Notes: generated by a model not told the origin, from the letters alone. Shown: positions 8,276 through 17,702, counted from the first letter of the stretch. The stretch is 64,000 nt of DNA from JAUYQR01 sp963822435 (GCA_963822435.1 CAWGHN010000004.1:1223726-1287725), one strand, 5' to 3'. A program made the numbers and translations.

Positions 8276-9421
8276 ATGACCGCTGAAACCATCCTCGCCA
8301 ACGCAACACTCGTCCTGCCGGGCGAAACCCTGCGCGGCCAGATCCGCATGGTGGACGGACTGATCACCGACATCGCCCCCGGCTCCGGCGTCCCCGCAGG
8401 TGCGATCGACTGCGGCGGCGATCTTGTCATGCCCGGCCTGATCGAGCTTCACACCGACAACCTCGAACGCCACATCGAGCCCCGCCCCAAGGTCAACTGG
8501 CCCCACGCCGCCGCGATCATCGCGCATGACGCCGAACTTGCCTCGGTCGGGATCACCACGGTGTTCGATGCCCTGCGTGTCGGGTCGGTCGTGTCGAACG
8601 CCAAGGCCAACTACGGCGAATACGCCCGTGCGCTGGCCGACGAAATCCTTGGTCTGCGCGACGATGGCGCGCTGAAGATCAGCCATTACCTGCACTTGCG
8701 CGCCGAAATCTGTTCGGAAACCCTGATTGAGGAGTTGGACAAGTTCGGCCCCGCCGACCGCATCGGAATTGTCAGCCTGATGGATCACACCCCCGGTGAC
8801 CGCCAGTTCCGCGACCTGAAGCAGCTGGAAAAGTACGTGATCGGCAAACACGGCATCAGCCCGGCCGATTTCGAGGTTCACGTCGCCACACAGCAGGCGC
8901 TCAAGGCCCGCAACGGTGCCGCGCACGAAGCCGCCGCCGTTGCCGCCGCCCGCCGCTACGGCGCGGTGCTGGCCAGCCATGATGACACTGACCCCGCCCA
9001 TGTGGCCCGGTCTGCCGAACACGGCGCACATTTCGCCGAATTTCCCACTACGGAAGTCGCCGCCCGGGCCTGCGCCAGCCACGACATCAAGGTGATGATG
9101 GGCGCGCCGAACCTGATCCGGGGTGGCAGCCATTCCGGCAACGTCGCCGCCAGCACGCTTGCCGAGGCCGATCTGCTTGACATCGTTTCGTCCGACTACG
9201 TGCCGTCCTCGCTTCTGTCTGCGGCGCTGATGCTTGGTGACCTCTGGGGCGACACGGCGCGCGGCATCGCCACCGTGACCTCAGCGCCGGCTGATGCGGC
9301 CGGCCTCGCTGATCGCGGCCACCTTGCGCCCGATGCGCGCGCCGACGTGATCCGCGTCACTCGCATCGGCACGGCCGGGGCGGTGCGCGGCGTCTGGGTC
9401 AGGGGCAGCCGGGTGTCGTGA
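8276..9421 (+). CDS. phnM: PhnM, ribose methylphosphonate 5-triphosphate diphosphatase
   Basis: PhnM, 381 residues, is an amidohydrolase-superfamily enzyme that removes pyrophosphate from alpha-D-ribose 1-methylphosphonate 5-triphosphate. The metal-binding HTDN motif (IELHTDNLERHIEPRPK) near residue 60, DHTPGDRQF near 180, SHDD near 238 and the SDYVPSSLL region near 310 are intact. It lies after phnN behind a divergent promoter region rather than inside the phnG-N transcript. Confidence 0.95.
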   Translation: MTAETILANATLVLPGETLRGQIRMVDGLITDIAPGSGVPAGAIDCGGDLVMPGLIELHTDNLERHIEPRPKVNWPHAAAIIAHDAELASVGITTVFDALRVGSVVSNAKANYGEYARALADEILGLRDDGALKISHYLHLRAEICSETLIEELDKFGPADRIGIVSLMDHTPGDRQFRDLKQLEKYVIGKHGISPADFEVHVATQQALKARNGAAHEAAAVAAARRYGAVLASHDDTDPAHVARSAEHGAHFAEFPTTEVAARACASHDIKVMMGAPNLIRGGSHSGNVAASTLAEADLLDIVSSDYVPSSLLSAALMLGDLWGDTARGIATVTSAPADAAGLADRGHLAPDARADVIRVTRIGTAGAVRGVWVRGSRVS

Positions 9422-9430
9422 CCCCGGTTG

Positions 9431-9448
9431 GGGCGCGAACCCGCGCCC
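9431..9448. terminator. Small GC hairpin between convergent genes
   Basis: Arms GGGCGCG and CGCGCCC with a 4-base loop lie between the phnM stop and the AbrB-family stop. There is no T-run, so it is at best a weak or factor-dependent end. Confidence 0.35.
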
Positions 9449-9449
9449 G

Positions 9450-10499
9450 TCAACCCCGCCGTGCCCTGCCGCTCCGCCCGATGATCATCCGGAACGCCAG
9501 CGGTGCAAGCACGATCACGAACAATATCCGCACCACATGGTGCAGGGCCACGAACGCCACGTCCGCGTGAATGGCCAGCGCGATCAGCCCCATTTCCGTC
9601 AAACCGCCGGGTGCCATCGCCAACAGCGCCTGATCAATCGGGCTGCCGGCAACGGCGTGCATTGCCAGACCGCCCACAAACGCCAGCCCCAGCGTCAGCA
9701 CCGTCGCCCCGAGGCTCAACAGCGTCGCCGGAATCAGCGTGCGCGCGCTGATCCCCAGAAACCGGCAGCCCAGAACGGTGCCAAGGATCACCTGTGCCGC
9801 ATTGACCAGCAAGGGCGGTGGCACGCTTGCCGTCAGCCCGGTCAGATGCAGCACTGCCGACACCAGCAGCGGGCCCAGAAACGCCGGCGCGGGAAACCGC
9901 AACCAGCGCCCTAGCGCGCTGCCCGCAACAGCCGATGCCAGCATCACCCCCGCATCAAGCCACGACAGCGCCGCAACGGTCCGCACCGCCGAAGCACCCA
10001 CGTTCTGCCCCTGAACGATGCGAAACCAGAAGGCGATCAACGAAATCGTCACCACGATGCGCAGACTGTGGGCCAAAATGATCGGCGCGGGCTTGGCCCC
10101 GTTCGCCTCGCCGATCTCGATCATCTCGGTCAGCCCGCCGGGCATCCCAGCGAAATAGGCGGTCACCCAGTCGAACTTGCCGACAAAGCGGTAGAACGGC
10201 ACCACCACCAGCGCCACCGCCACCACATACACCATCAAGATTGCCACTGTCGCGCCCCAGGCACTGGCCTGCTGCAGCACATCCGGCGTGAACCGTGACC
10301 CCAGAAGAACGCCGATCACTGCAACCACCGCAGGCCTGATCCGGGCCGGCGCGATAACCGGCGCTTTGGCCACCGACGCGGTCATCGTCGCAAACAACGC
10401 GCCCAGCATCCACGGCAGCGGCAAGCCCAGCAGATAAAAGCCAAACCCTCCGGCGGCCCCGATGATCAGGGCCAGAGCGATGCGGGGAAGGCTGTCCAT
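9450..10499 (-). CDS. AbrB-family (DUF, ammonia-monooxygenase-annotated) membrane protein
   Basis: This is a 349-residue polytopic inner-membrane protein with about ten hydrophobic segments. It carries the duplicated AbrB repeat, recognisable by GLPLPWMLGALFATM near residue 25 and a second half near residue 215, and by GMPGGLTEMIEIG and APGGLTEMGLIAL, one in each half. Proteins of this type are often mislabelled ammonia monooxygenase; transport or regulation roles have been proposed, and the substrate is unknown. It is convergent with phnM and probably monocistronic. Confidence 0.82.
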   Translation of the reverse strand: MDSLPRIALALIIGAAGGFGFYLLGLPLPWMLGALFATMTASVAKAPVIAPARIRPAVVAVIGVLLGSRFTPDVLQQASAWGATVAILMVYVVAVALVVVPFYRFVGKFDWVTAYFAGMPGGLTEMIEIGEANGAKPAPIILAHSLRIVVTISLIAFWFRIVQGQNVGASAVRTVAALSWLDAGVMLASAVAGSALGRWLRFPAPAFLGPLLVSAVLHLTGLTASVPPPLLVNAAQVILGTVLGCRFLGISARTLIPATLLSLGATVLTLGLAFVGGLAMHAVAGSPIDQALLAMAPGGLTEMGLIALAIHADVAFVALHHVVRILFVIVLAPLAFRMIIGRSGRARRG

Positions 10500-10639
10500 T
10501 CAGGGCTGTCCGAAACTGCGGGCCAGCGCCACCCAAACTCACCGTCGAGTCCAAGTGCCGCCGATCCGACAATAGTTTTCAATCGGCGCGGCAATGTCCA
10601 GACCTGCAGTGCCGGAAGGATGGCGGTGCCAGCCTGGCC

Positions 10640-11659
10640 TCAGCGGAACCGGGTCGGGCATTGCCCAAAGCAGCGGCGGAACGATTTCGTGAAACTTCCC
10701 CGAGAGTTGAAGCCCGTCGCAATCGCCACATCCAGGATCGACATGCCAGTTTCCGCCAGCAGATCCCGCGCCTGTTCCAACCGCAGGCCAAGGTAAAAGG
10801 TTTTAGGTGTCTGCCCGGTTACCGCCTTGAAGGTCCGCTCCAGATGCCGGGTCGTCTTGCCGAAGACACGGGCCAAGGCCTCCTGCTCCAACGGGGTTGC
10901 GATGTTGACCTGCATGGCAGCAATCACCCGCGCGATATCGGGGTTGCGCACACGCATCGGGGCGGTGAACACCGGTTTCTGCGTGGTGACCGCCTCGCGA
11001 CGGCGCGAATGCAGGCACATTTCGGCAACCGCGTCGGCCAGCTTCTGCCCGTGATCCTCGGCAATCAGGGCCAGCATCATGTCCACCCCGGCTTCCCCGC
11101 CGGCACAGGAAAAATGCCGCCGCCCCATGACATAGATCTGCTGCAACGGCTCCATGTCGAACAACTCGCGGAACGCGGCCTGATTTTCCCAATGCACGGT
11201 GGTGGCATCGCCGTCCAGCAGACCTGCCCGCGCCAGCGTGTAGGCCCCGGTGCAGACCGCCCCCAAGACCCCGCCCCGGCGCGAATGATCCCGCAGCCAC
11301 GCCAGCGCCTTGCGGTCGGCGGCCTGTGTCGCGTCGGTGCCGGAACATACGATCACCGTGGTATCACGACCCAACGGCACCAGCCCCTGATCCGCCTCGA
11401 TCCGGATTCCGGCAGAGCTTTCGGCCGGACGCCCATCAAGACTGACCACGCGCCAATGATACAGCGGGCGCTGAGTCAACTGATTGGCGATCCGCAAGGG
11501 ATCGACCGCCGAACTGAAGGCCAGCAGCGTGAACCGCGGCAAGGTCAGGAACGCAAACTCCCGCGTCCGCACCGGACCGGCCAGTGCCACATGCGCCACG
11601 CCGCGCGGAATGATTGCGCTGTTGGCGGCAAAACTGTCGCGAGCGGGCTGATGGGTCAT
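10640..11659 (-). CDS. GlxA-family AraC-type transcriptional regulator
   Basis: This 339-residue regulator has an N-terminal DJ-1/PfpI-like amidotransferase-fold domain (residues about 25-190, with CSGTDA and AVCTGAYTLARAGLL) and a C-terminal AraC double helix-turn-helix (residues about 230-330, VFGKTTRHLERTFKAVTG and GFNSRGSFTKSFRRCFG). This architecture includes GbdR and SouR, which sense dimethylglycine or sarcosine. Sarcosine is the product of the creatinase nearby, so a role in creatinine or methylamine control is plausible. It follows a 40-codon ORF with an ATGA overlap. Confidence 0.88.
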   Translation of the reverse strand: MTHQPARDSFAANSAIIPRGVAHVALAGPVRTREFAFLTLPRFTLLAFSSAVDPLRIANQLTQRPLYHWRVVSLDGRPAESSAGIRIEADQGLVPLGRDTTVIVCSGTDATQAADRKALAWLRDHSRRGGVLGAVCTGAYTLARAGLLDGDATTVHWENQAAFRELFDMEPLQQIYVMGRRHFSCAGGEAGVDMMLALIAEDHGQKLADAVAEMCLHSRRREAVTTQKPVFTAPMRVRNPDIARVIAAMQVNIATPLEQEALARVFGKTTRHLERTFKAVTGQTPKTFYLGLRLEQARDLLAETGMSILDVAIATGFNSRGSFTKSFRRCFGQCPTRFR

Positions 11660-11778
11660 GGCTCTATCGCCTGAAAGCGCGCCAGAACCCTCCGCACCAT
11701 CGCGCGCACCCCGTCCAACGGCAAGGCGTCGATCTGCCGCTGGCTCATTCCGCCTGCGCTGATGAAAATGTGGCTCAT
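11656..11778 (-). CDS. Forty-residue conserved-looking small ORF upstream of the GlxA regulator
   Basis: ATG at 11776-11778 opens a 40-codon frame (MSHIFISAGGMSQRQ start, VRRVLARFQAIEP end). It stops in an ATGA overlap with the regulator start. A purine-rich GGAGACGGAAC site precedes it, third positions are G/C-rich, and it sits 30 bases after the ABC ATPase gene on the same strand. It looks like a translated leader or a small protein of the transporter operon. No domain is recognised; the charged C-terminal half could form one helix. Confidence 0.5.
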   Translation of the reverse strand: MSHIFISAGGMSQRQIDALPLDGVRAMVRRVLARFQAIEP

Positions 11779-11808
11779 CCGTTCCGTCTCCGTTTCGTGG
11801 GGTGTCGC

Positions 11809-12900
11809 TCAGGCTTCGGCGACAAGGTGGCCATCTTTAGGTTCCCACCAGGCAAACAGGTCCTGACCAATACCAAGCGGCAGATCAGCCAGTTCGTCAT
11901 GCCCCTTTTGCACCCGGATTTCCTGTCCCTGCGGCGTTTCCAGATAAACCGTTGCGGTAGCGCCCACGAACTCTTCGCCCACCACCCGAACCGGCACCAC
12001 ATTCACCGACCGTGCGGGCGGGGTAACGCTCAGATGGGTCTTGGTGTCCAGCACCGTCACCGTGGCCGTGGTGCCATGTGCGGGCATTGCCCCGTCGCCA
12101 CCCAGTTTCAGCGCACCGGCCGGCGTTTCAAGTTCCACTCCTCCGGCCGCTCCCGGCCGCACCTTGCCGCTGAACAGGTTCGACGACCCCAGAAAATCCG
12201 CGACAAAGCGGGTGCGCGGCGCGCGATAGATCTCCTGCGGCGTGCCGATCTGCTCGATCACCCCTCGGCTCATGATCACCACGCGGTCGGCCATCGAAAA
12301 CGCCTCCGACTGGCTGTGCGTCACATAGACAAAGGTGATCCCCGTCTCGCGCTGAAGCGTCTTCAGCACCGACTGCATCCGCACCTTCAACGCCGCGTCC
12401 AAGGCCGACAGGGGTTCATCAAGCAACAGGATCTCCGGCTCCACCACCAGCGACCGGGCCAACGCCACGCGCTGCCGCTGGCCGCCCGAAAGCTGGGCGA
12501 TGTTGCGATCGGCAAACTCGGTAATCTGCATCCGGTCCAGCCACTGTTCGGCCCGACGCCGCCGTTCGGCCTTGCCGATACCCCGCATTTTCAGCGCAAA
12601 CTCAACGTTCTCCCTCACGTTCAGAAACGGAAAGAGCGCCAGGCTTTGCCACACCATCGGCGTGTCGCGGCTCCATGTCGGGAGGTCGTTGATCGGCTTG
12701 CCCGACAGGCGGATCACCCCCTCGCTCGGCGCTTCCAGACCCGCCAGCATCCGCAGCGTCGTCGTCTTGCCACAGCCCGACGATCCCATGATCGCCAGAA
12801 ATTCGCCTTTGCGGATCTCGAAATCCATCTTCTGCACGGCCACGAAAGCGCCGAACCGCTTCACCACACCTTCGAACGAAACCAGCGTGTCGCGTTGCAT
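11809..12900 (-). CDS. Polyamine/opine-type ABC transporter ATPase (PotA-like)
   Basis: This is a 363-residue import ATPase with Walker A (GSSGCGKTT near residue 38), signature LSGGQRQRVALARSL, Walker B ILLLDEPLSALD and a C-terminal TOBE domain. It is the last core subunit of a four-gene transporter on the minus strand (binding protein, two permeases, ATPase). Nearby creatininase and creatinase suggest that the ligand may be creatinine, creatine or a related amine. This is inference. Confidence 0.92.
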   Translation of the reverse strand: MQRDTLVSFEGVVKRFGAFVAVQKMDFEIRKGEFLAIMGSSGCGKTTTLRMLAGLEAPSEGVIRLSGKPINDLPTWSRDTPMVWQSLALFPFLNVRENVEFALKMRGIGKAERRRRAEQWLDRMQITEFADRNIAQLSGGQRQRVALARSLVVEPEILLLDEPLSALDAALKVRMQSVLKTLQRETGITFVYVTHSQSEAFSMADRVVIMSRGVIEQIGTPQEIYRAPRTRFVADFLGSSNLFSGKVRPGAAGGVELETPAGALKLGGDGAMPAHGTTATVTVLDTKTHLSVTPPARSVNVVPVRVVGEEFVGATATVYLETPQGQEIRVQKGHDELADLPLGIGQDLFAWWEPKDGHLVAEA

Positions 12901-12903
12901 GCT

Positions 12904-13743
12904 TTACTCCTTGTCATCCGCAAGCGCGCGGTCGTTGGCACCCTTGCCCGACAGCAACAGCTGCGCCAGGATCACCAGGGTCATGGATAGGACGAAGACG
13001 AAGGTGCCGATCGCATTGATCCGCGGGCTGACCTGCCCCTGCAGAAAGCCCAGCACCTTGACCGGCAGGGTTTCGTTCAGGCCGGACACGAACCACGCCA
13101 CCGCGAATTCGTCGAATGACACCGCCATCGTGATGAACAGCGCGCCAAAGATCGCCGGCTTGGTAAACGGCACGATCACATGCCGCATCGTTTTCCACTC
13201 TGAAGCGCCAAGGTTCCACGCGGCCGGTTCCAGCGCCGGGTCCATCTGGGAAAGCCGCAACCGGATGATGGCCATCGCAAAGGGCGCACAGACCACCACA
13301 TGCGCGATGATCACCGACAGCGCGTTGCCCGAAAGGTTGATGCGGGAAAGATAGGCCAGCATCGCAAGGCCCAAGATGATCACCGGAATCGTCGGCGGCA
13401 ACAGCGCCAGCGCCAGATACACCTGCTTGCCCGCAAACTTGTAGCGGTAGTCGGTATAGGCCGCCCCGAACCCCAGAAGCGTCGAGATCACGCCGACAAT
13501 CACCCCCACCACCAGCGTATTGCGCAAGCCCTGCCAGACCAGCGGATCCGCTGCCACCGCCTCATACCACTCCAACGAAAAGCTGCCGAGCGGGATCGAA
13601 GGGAACCGGTCCGAGTTGAACGAGAACACGAAACTTGCGGCGATTGGCGCAAAGACAAACAGGTAAGCCAGAAGGATGTAGCCCCTCAGCGCCCAATCGA
13701 CGCCCCGGCTGCGGTTGATGCTTTCGGCGCCGGACCCACTCAT
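12904..13743 (-). CDS. ABC transporter permease (PotC-like)
   Basis: This 279-residue permease has six hydrophobic segments and the EAA-type cytoplasmic loop (EPAAWNLGASEWKTMRHVIV near residue 175). The start at 13743 overlaps the upstream permease stop; a longer in-frame reading upstream lies inside that gene. It sits three bases before the ATPase gene and forms the translocation pore with its partner permease. Confidence 0.92.
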   Translation of the reverse strand: MSGSGAESINRSRGVDWALRGYILLAYLFVFAPIAASFVFSFNSDRFPSIPLGSFSLEWYEAVAADPLVWQGLRNTLVVGVIVGVISTLLGFGAAYTDYRYKFAGKQVYLALALLPPTIPVIILGLAMLAYLSRINLSGNALSVIIAHVVVCAPFAMAIIRLRLSQMDPALEPAAWNLGASEWKTMRHVIVPFTKPAIFGALFITMAVSFDEFAVAWFVSGLNETLPVKVLGFLQGQVSPRINAIGTFVFVLSMTLVILAQLLLSGKGANDRALADDKE

Positions 13744-14597
13744 TTCGTCTTTCCCTTGTAGGCAAACTGCACGGCTGCAAAGGCCACCACCATAAGCGTG
13801 CCGATCATCGTCAGCGCGATCACCGCGGCGCGGGGCCACTGCTGGCCGGATTTCGTGGTGTCGGTGATCAGGATCGACAGCGTCGTCGGATCACCGCCGC
13901 CAAGGTAAATCGGGCTGACAAAATCCCCGAACGAAAGGATGAAGGCGAACAGCGCGGCAATCACCAGACCGACGCGCGCCGAGGGGATCACCACCTCGAA
14001 CACCGTCCGCACCCGCCCACACCGCATGTTGTGCGCCGCCTCGATCAGGTTGCGGTCGATGAACACCAGGCTGAACAACTGCAACAGCACGACCAAGGGA
14101 AAGCTGAGCGTCAGGTAGCCCACCATCGTCGCGCCGACCGTGTTGAGCAGCGGAAACGGGCCAAGCCCGATCCACCCCAACATGACATTGATGATGCCAT
14201 TGTCCGACAGGAATATCTGCCAGGAATAGACCCGCACCAGATAGCTGGTGAAGAACGGGATCACCATCAGGAACACCGCCCAACGCCGCGCGGTATCCGA
14301 CAGTTTGAACGCGATGGCATAGGCGCAGGGAAACGCGAGGATGGAGGTCAGCGCCGCCGCCGCCGCGGCCAGCGCAAAGGTCGCGCCATAGGCCTGCCAG
14401 AACACCGCGCGACCATACATCGTGGTCCAGTTCACCGTGTCGAAATCCGGCGACATGACGAAGTTCTTCACCGTCCAGAAGCTGAGCGCGACGAGAAACA
14501 GCAAGGGAAACACGAAGAACAGCAACTGCCAGATCAGCAGCGGCAGCGAAAAGGTCAGACCATAAAGGGAAACCGGGCGACGCATGGGCGGCAGCAA
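13740..14597 (-). CDS. ABC transporter permease (PotB-like)
   Basis: This 285-residue permease has an N-terminal transmembrane helix (LTFSLPLLIWQLLFFVFPLL), five further segments and the EAA loop (EAAHNMRCGRVRTVFEVVIP) near residue 190. It is separated from the binding-protein gene by a terminator-like hairpin, so lower expression than the binding protein is likely. Confidence 0.92.
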   Translation of the reverse strand: MLPPMRRPVSLYGLTFSLPLLIWQLLFFVFPLLFLVALSFWTVKNFVMSPDFDTVNWTTMYGRAVFWQAYGATFALAAAAAALTSILAFPCAYAIAFKLSDTARRWAVFLMVIPFFTSYLVRVYSWQIFLSDNGIINVMLGWIGLGPFPLLNTVGATMVGYLTLSFPLVVLLQLFSLVFIDRNLIEAAHNMRCGRVRTVFEVVIPSARVGLVIAALFAFILSFGDFVSPIYLGGGDPTTLSILITDTTKSGQQWPRAAVIALTMIGTLMVVAFAAVQFAYKGKTK

Positions 14598-14634
14598 TCC
14601 TTATCGGGGGGAGTGGGCCTTGCTTTACGAAAAA

Positions 14635-14658
14635 GGGCGGGCCGTTTACGGCCCGCCC
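14635..14658 (-). terminator. Rho-independent-type hairpin after the binding-protein gene
   Basis: Perfect 10-bp arms (GGGCGGGCCG / CGGCCCGCCC) with a 4-base loop are followed on the minus strand by TTTTTC. Its place between the binding-protein and permease genes fits partial termination that favours binding-protein output. Confidence 0.8.
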
Positions 14659-14666
14659 CTGGCACC

Positions 14667-15788
14667 TCAGGCGCCTTTGTATTCCGACCAGAAGTCGTTC
14701 CAGGTTTCCAGATCCTGCTGAATCGGCCACTGGCGATACTTGATGCGGCCCGCGCGGATCATGTCCATCGCATTGCCCGCGTCCTTGGTCATACCCTGAC
14801 GCTTGGCCTCGTCGGGATTTTCCGACTGCAGCACTTCCCAGCCCTTCTGGTTCGGGATCAATGCCGGATAGGCCGCCATCTGCGCCGATTTCGCCTGACC
14901 CTTGGCCGAGGTGATGTATTGGATCCACTTCTTCGCCAAGTCAGCCTTGGTCGATCCTTTGCCGATCGAGAAACACTCCGACCACTGCAAGCCGCCCTCT
15001 TCCGGAATGACCGACTTCACTTTGGCGCCATTTTTTTCCAGAACCCCGGTAATCCAGTCGCCGATGCCACAAAACGCCAGCATCTGCCCGTCATTCAAGG
15101 ACGAGAACGTGCCACCGTAATCGAAGAACCCGCCGATCTGCGGACGCAGCGACATGGTCTTTTCCTGCACCGCAGCCCAGGCCGCCTCGTCGATGTCGTA
15201 AGGTGATGCGTTGCCCACCAGCAGGCTCATCTGTCCAAGGTTCGGCAGGTGCCAGTCGAAATGGCCGACCTTGCCGGTCAGGCGCGGGTCCCAGAACGCG
15301 TTGTAGGTGGACGCTTCCTTTTCGGTCAGCGCATCGGTGTTGTAGGCGACGCCCAGAAAACCAAAGCGCGTGACCAGCGAGAATAGCTTGCCGTCCGCCC
15401 AGTTGCCGGGGAATTGCTGAAACTCCGGGAAGTAGTCACCGATGGCGTAATCGTTCGGGTCCAGCTCTTCGACGTAACCTGCCGCGTTCAGCGCCTGCAC
15501 ATATTCCGCATCCGACAGGATGATGTCAAAAGTGCCGGGCGGCGATTGCGAGATCAGGCCCAGCATGTTGTCGCCGCCGGTATAGTATTTCGGCACGAAC
15601 TTGACGTTGTTCTCGGCCTCGAACTCGGCAACCATGTCGGGCTCGGCGTGGCCATACCAGGCCAGCATGGTCAATTCGGTCGGCGCAGCAAAGGCTCGGC
15701 GCGACAGCATCGGGGTGGCAAGAACCGCTGCCCCCGTGGCAAGCAGCGACCGGCGCGTCAGGCCGTGCGATGTGATCTCGGTTGTCAT
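14667..15788 (-). CDS. ABC transporter periplasmic binding protein (PotD/PotF-type)
   Basis: This is a 373-residue extracellular solute-binding protein with a twin-arginine signal (LTRRSLLATGAAVLATPML, cleavage after AFA near residue 34). It has the family's two-lobed pattern (ELTMLAWYGHAEPDMVAEFE at the mature N-terminus). It heads the transporter operon. The ligand is not evident from sequence. Confidence 0.9.
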   Translation of the reverse strand: MTTEITSHGLTRRSLLATGAAVLATPMLSRRAFAAPTELTMLAWYGHAEPDMVAEFEAENNVKFVPKYYTGGDNMLGLISQSPPGTFDIILSDAEYVQALNAAGYVEELDPNDYAIGDYFPEFQQFPGNWADGKLFSLVTRFGFLGVAYNTDALTEKEASTYNAFWDPRLTGKVGHFDWHLPNLGQMSLLVGNASPYDIDEAAWAAVQEKTMSLRPQIGGFFDYGGTFSSLNDGQMLAFCGIGDWITGVLEKNGAKVKSVIPEEGGLQWSECFSIGKGSTKADLAKKWIQYITSAKGQAKSAQMAAYPALIPNQKGWEVLQSENPDEAKRQGMTKDAGNAMDMIRAGRIKYRQWPIQQDLETWNDFWSEYKGA

Positions 15789-15911
15789 GTCCCAGTTCCC
15801 CGTCGATTGTGGATATGTTCGATTGACGCCACGTTAGGAGAAAGGGAGAGACAGACAAAATCCGTTCTTGAAATGGATTGATAAGCACCGGTTATGCTGC
15901 CTGCCTTTTGA

Positions 15912-16805
15912 TCAGTTTGGCAACATGCGCACGCCGGAGCCCACGCCCTCAAGGCTGGCGACCAGATCGCTGACCAGTTGCAATCCCGCCGCCGACAACC
16001 GTGGGTGCTTGTAGAAAAGTCCGATCCGCAGCGGCTCCAGCTTCGGGAACCCCTCCGCCTCGCCCAACTCGCGCATTCCCGGCAACAGCGTCGCCTGCGT
16101 CAGCGCCGTCACGCACATGCCGTTCAGAACCGCGTTCTGCAAGCCCGAAATCCCTGGCCCGGTATAAACAATGCGCCAGCGCCGTTCGCTGGCATCCAGC
16201 GCGTCGATCATCCGCGACCGGTAATCACACCCCTCCAGATGCGCCCCCAGCGGCACCGGCCGATCCGGCGCAAGCTCCACGTCAGCAGACGCCGCCCAGA
16301 TCGGCTGCTCGACCCAGGCCCGCGACAGATAGGGCATCCGCACCGCCGGCATTGTCGCCACGATGATATCAAGACTGTCCGACCGCAGTTGCTGGTGCAA
16401 CTCGCGACTCAGATCACAGTGGATCTCCATATCAACCTCGGCGTGGCGCTGGTGAAACCCGGTCAGGGTATTTTGCAGGAACGCCACCGCATAATCTGTG
16501 GGCAGCCCGATCCGCAGCACGCCGTTCACGTCCGACCGGTGGAAATATCGCACCGCCTCGTCGTTGATCCGCACCATCTCGCGCGCATACGACAGCAACG
16601 CCTCGCCGGCAGCGGTGGGCAGGATCGCCCGCCCCTCCTGCACCAATAGCGGGGATCGCACGATCTCTTCCAGACGCCGTATCTGCAGGGAAATTGCCGG
16701 CTGGCTGCGGCCCAGCACCGCGCCCGCCTTGGAGTGGCCGCCAAGTTCGACCACCGCGATAAAGGTGCGCAAAAGGTCGGTCGGCAGGTTGGTGATCAGC
16801 GCCAT
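15912..16805 (-). CDS. LysR-family regulator beside creatininase
   Basis: This 297-residue LysR-type factor has an N-terminal HTH (residues about 8-65, LPTDLLRTFIAVVELGGHSK and AVLGRSQPAISLQIRRLE) and a C-terminal effector domain. The start at 16805 is preceded by GAGGG and matches family N-termini. It is divergent from the creatininase gene, so that gene is the likely target. The transporter binding-protein gene starts 124 bases beyond its 3' end. Confidence 0.88.
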   Translation of the reverse strand: MALITNLPTDLLRTFIAVVELGGHSKAGAVLGRSQPAISLQIRRLEEIVRSPLLVQEGRAILPTAAGEALLSYAREMVRINDEAVRYFHRSDVNGVLRIGLPTDYAVAFLQNTLTGFHQRHAEVDMEIHCDLSRELHQQLRSDSLDIIVATMPAVRMPYLSRAWVEQPIWAASADVELAPDRPVPLGAHLEGCDYRSRMIDALDASERRWRIVYTGPGISGLQNAVLNGMCVTALTQATLLPGMRELGEAEGFPKLEPLRIGLFYKHPRLSAAGLQLVSDLVASLEGVGSGVRMLPN

Positions 16806-16904
16806 GCATTTGCCCTCGCAATGGAAGGATTGCGACAATCTATTTTCCTTATACACCGCCCGCAACTTACATTTCAGAGCATCTCCTCGAATTGCAGGCA
16901 CCTG

Positions 16905-17678
16905 ATGAAACACGCCACCGCCTTCGCCTCGGAACTGACCTGGCCCGATTACGACGCCGCAGTCAGCACGGGCCAGACCCCCATCCTGATCCCGATCGGA
17001 TCAATGGAACAGCACGGCCACCACATGCCGCTGCATGTCGATGTGCTCTTGCCCACCGAATTCGCCCGCCGCGTCGCAACCGAGATCGGCGGCCTTGTCG
17101 CGCCCCCCTTTACCTACGGCTACAAGTCGCACCAGAAATCGGGCGGCGGCAACCACATGCCCGGCACCACCAGCCTTGACGGCGCAACGCTGGTCGCGGC
17201 CCTCAAGGACGTGGTCAAGGAATTCGCCCGCCACGGTGTCCGCAAGATCTGCCTTGTGAACGGCCATTTCGAAAACTCGTGGTTCATCGTCGAGGCAATC
17301 GACCTTGCCCTGCGCGAACTGCGCTGGGACGGGATCACCGACCTGAAGGTCGTCGTGCTGTCCTACTGGGACTTCGTTCATAAAGAGGCCATCGCCAAAC
17401 TTTATCCCGGCGGCTTTCCGGGTTGGGATGTCGAACACGGCGGCGTGCTGGAAACCTCGCTGATGCTGGCGCTGCACCCCGAACTGGTCCACCTCGACCG
17501 CGCCGTTCACCACCCGCCCGCGACCTTCCCGCCTTACGACGTCTACCCGGTCAAGCGGGAATGGACCCCCTGCTCCGGCACCCTGTCGTCGCCCAAGGAA
17601 GCATCGGTCGAAAAGGGCCACATCCTGCTTCAGGTCTGCACCCAAGGCATCGTCGACGCCCTGCGCGCCGAATTCTGA
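16905..17678 (+). CDS. Creatininase (creatinine amidohydrolase)
   Basis: This 257-residue creatininase-family metalloenzyme interconverts creatinine and creatine. Zinc or manganese ligands are visible: Glu and His in GSMEQHGHHMPLHVD (residues 30-45), and His/Glu in NGHFEN near residue 120. The start at 16905 follows the divergent LysR gene by about 100 bases. With creatinase directly downstream on the other strand, substrate assignment to creatinine is much firmer than for isolated family members. Confidence 0.88.
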   Translation: MKHATAFASELTWPDYDAAVSTGQTPILIPIGSMEQHGHHMPLHVDVLLPTEFARRVATEIGGLVAPPFTYGYKSHQKSGGGNHMPGTTSLDGATLVAALKDVVKEFARHGVRKICLVNGHFENSWFIVEAIDLALRELRWDGITDLKVVVLSYWDFVHKEAIAKLYPGGFPGWDVEHGGVLETSLMLALHPELVHLDRAVHHPPATFPPYDVYPVKREWTPCSGTLSSPKEASVEKGHILLQVCTQGIVDALRAEF

Positions 17679-17702
17679 ACACCCATTGCTCCCCTGACTT
17701 TT

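Noticed and set aside
11614..12990. 458-codon plus-strand frame over the ABC ATPase
   Set aside because: It is antisense to a protein with all ATPase motifs; His/Arg/Gln-rich noise.
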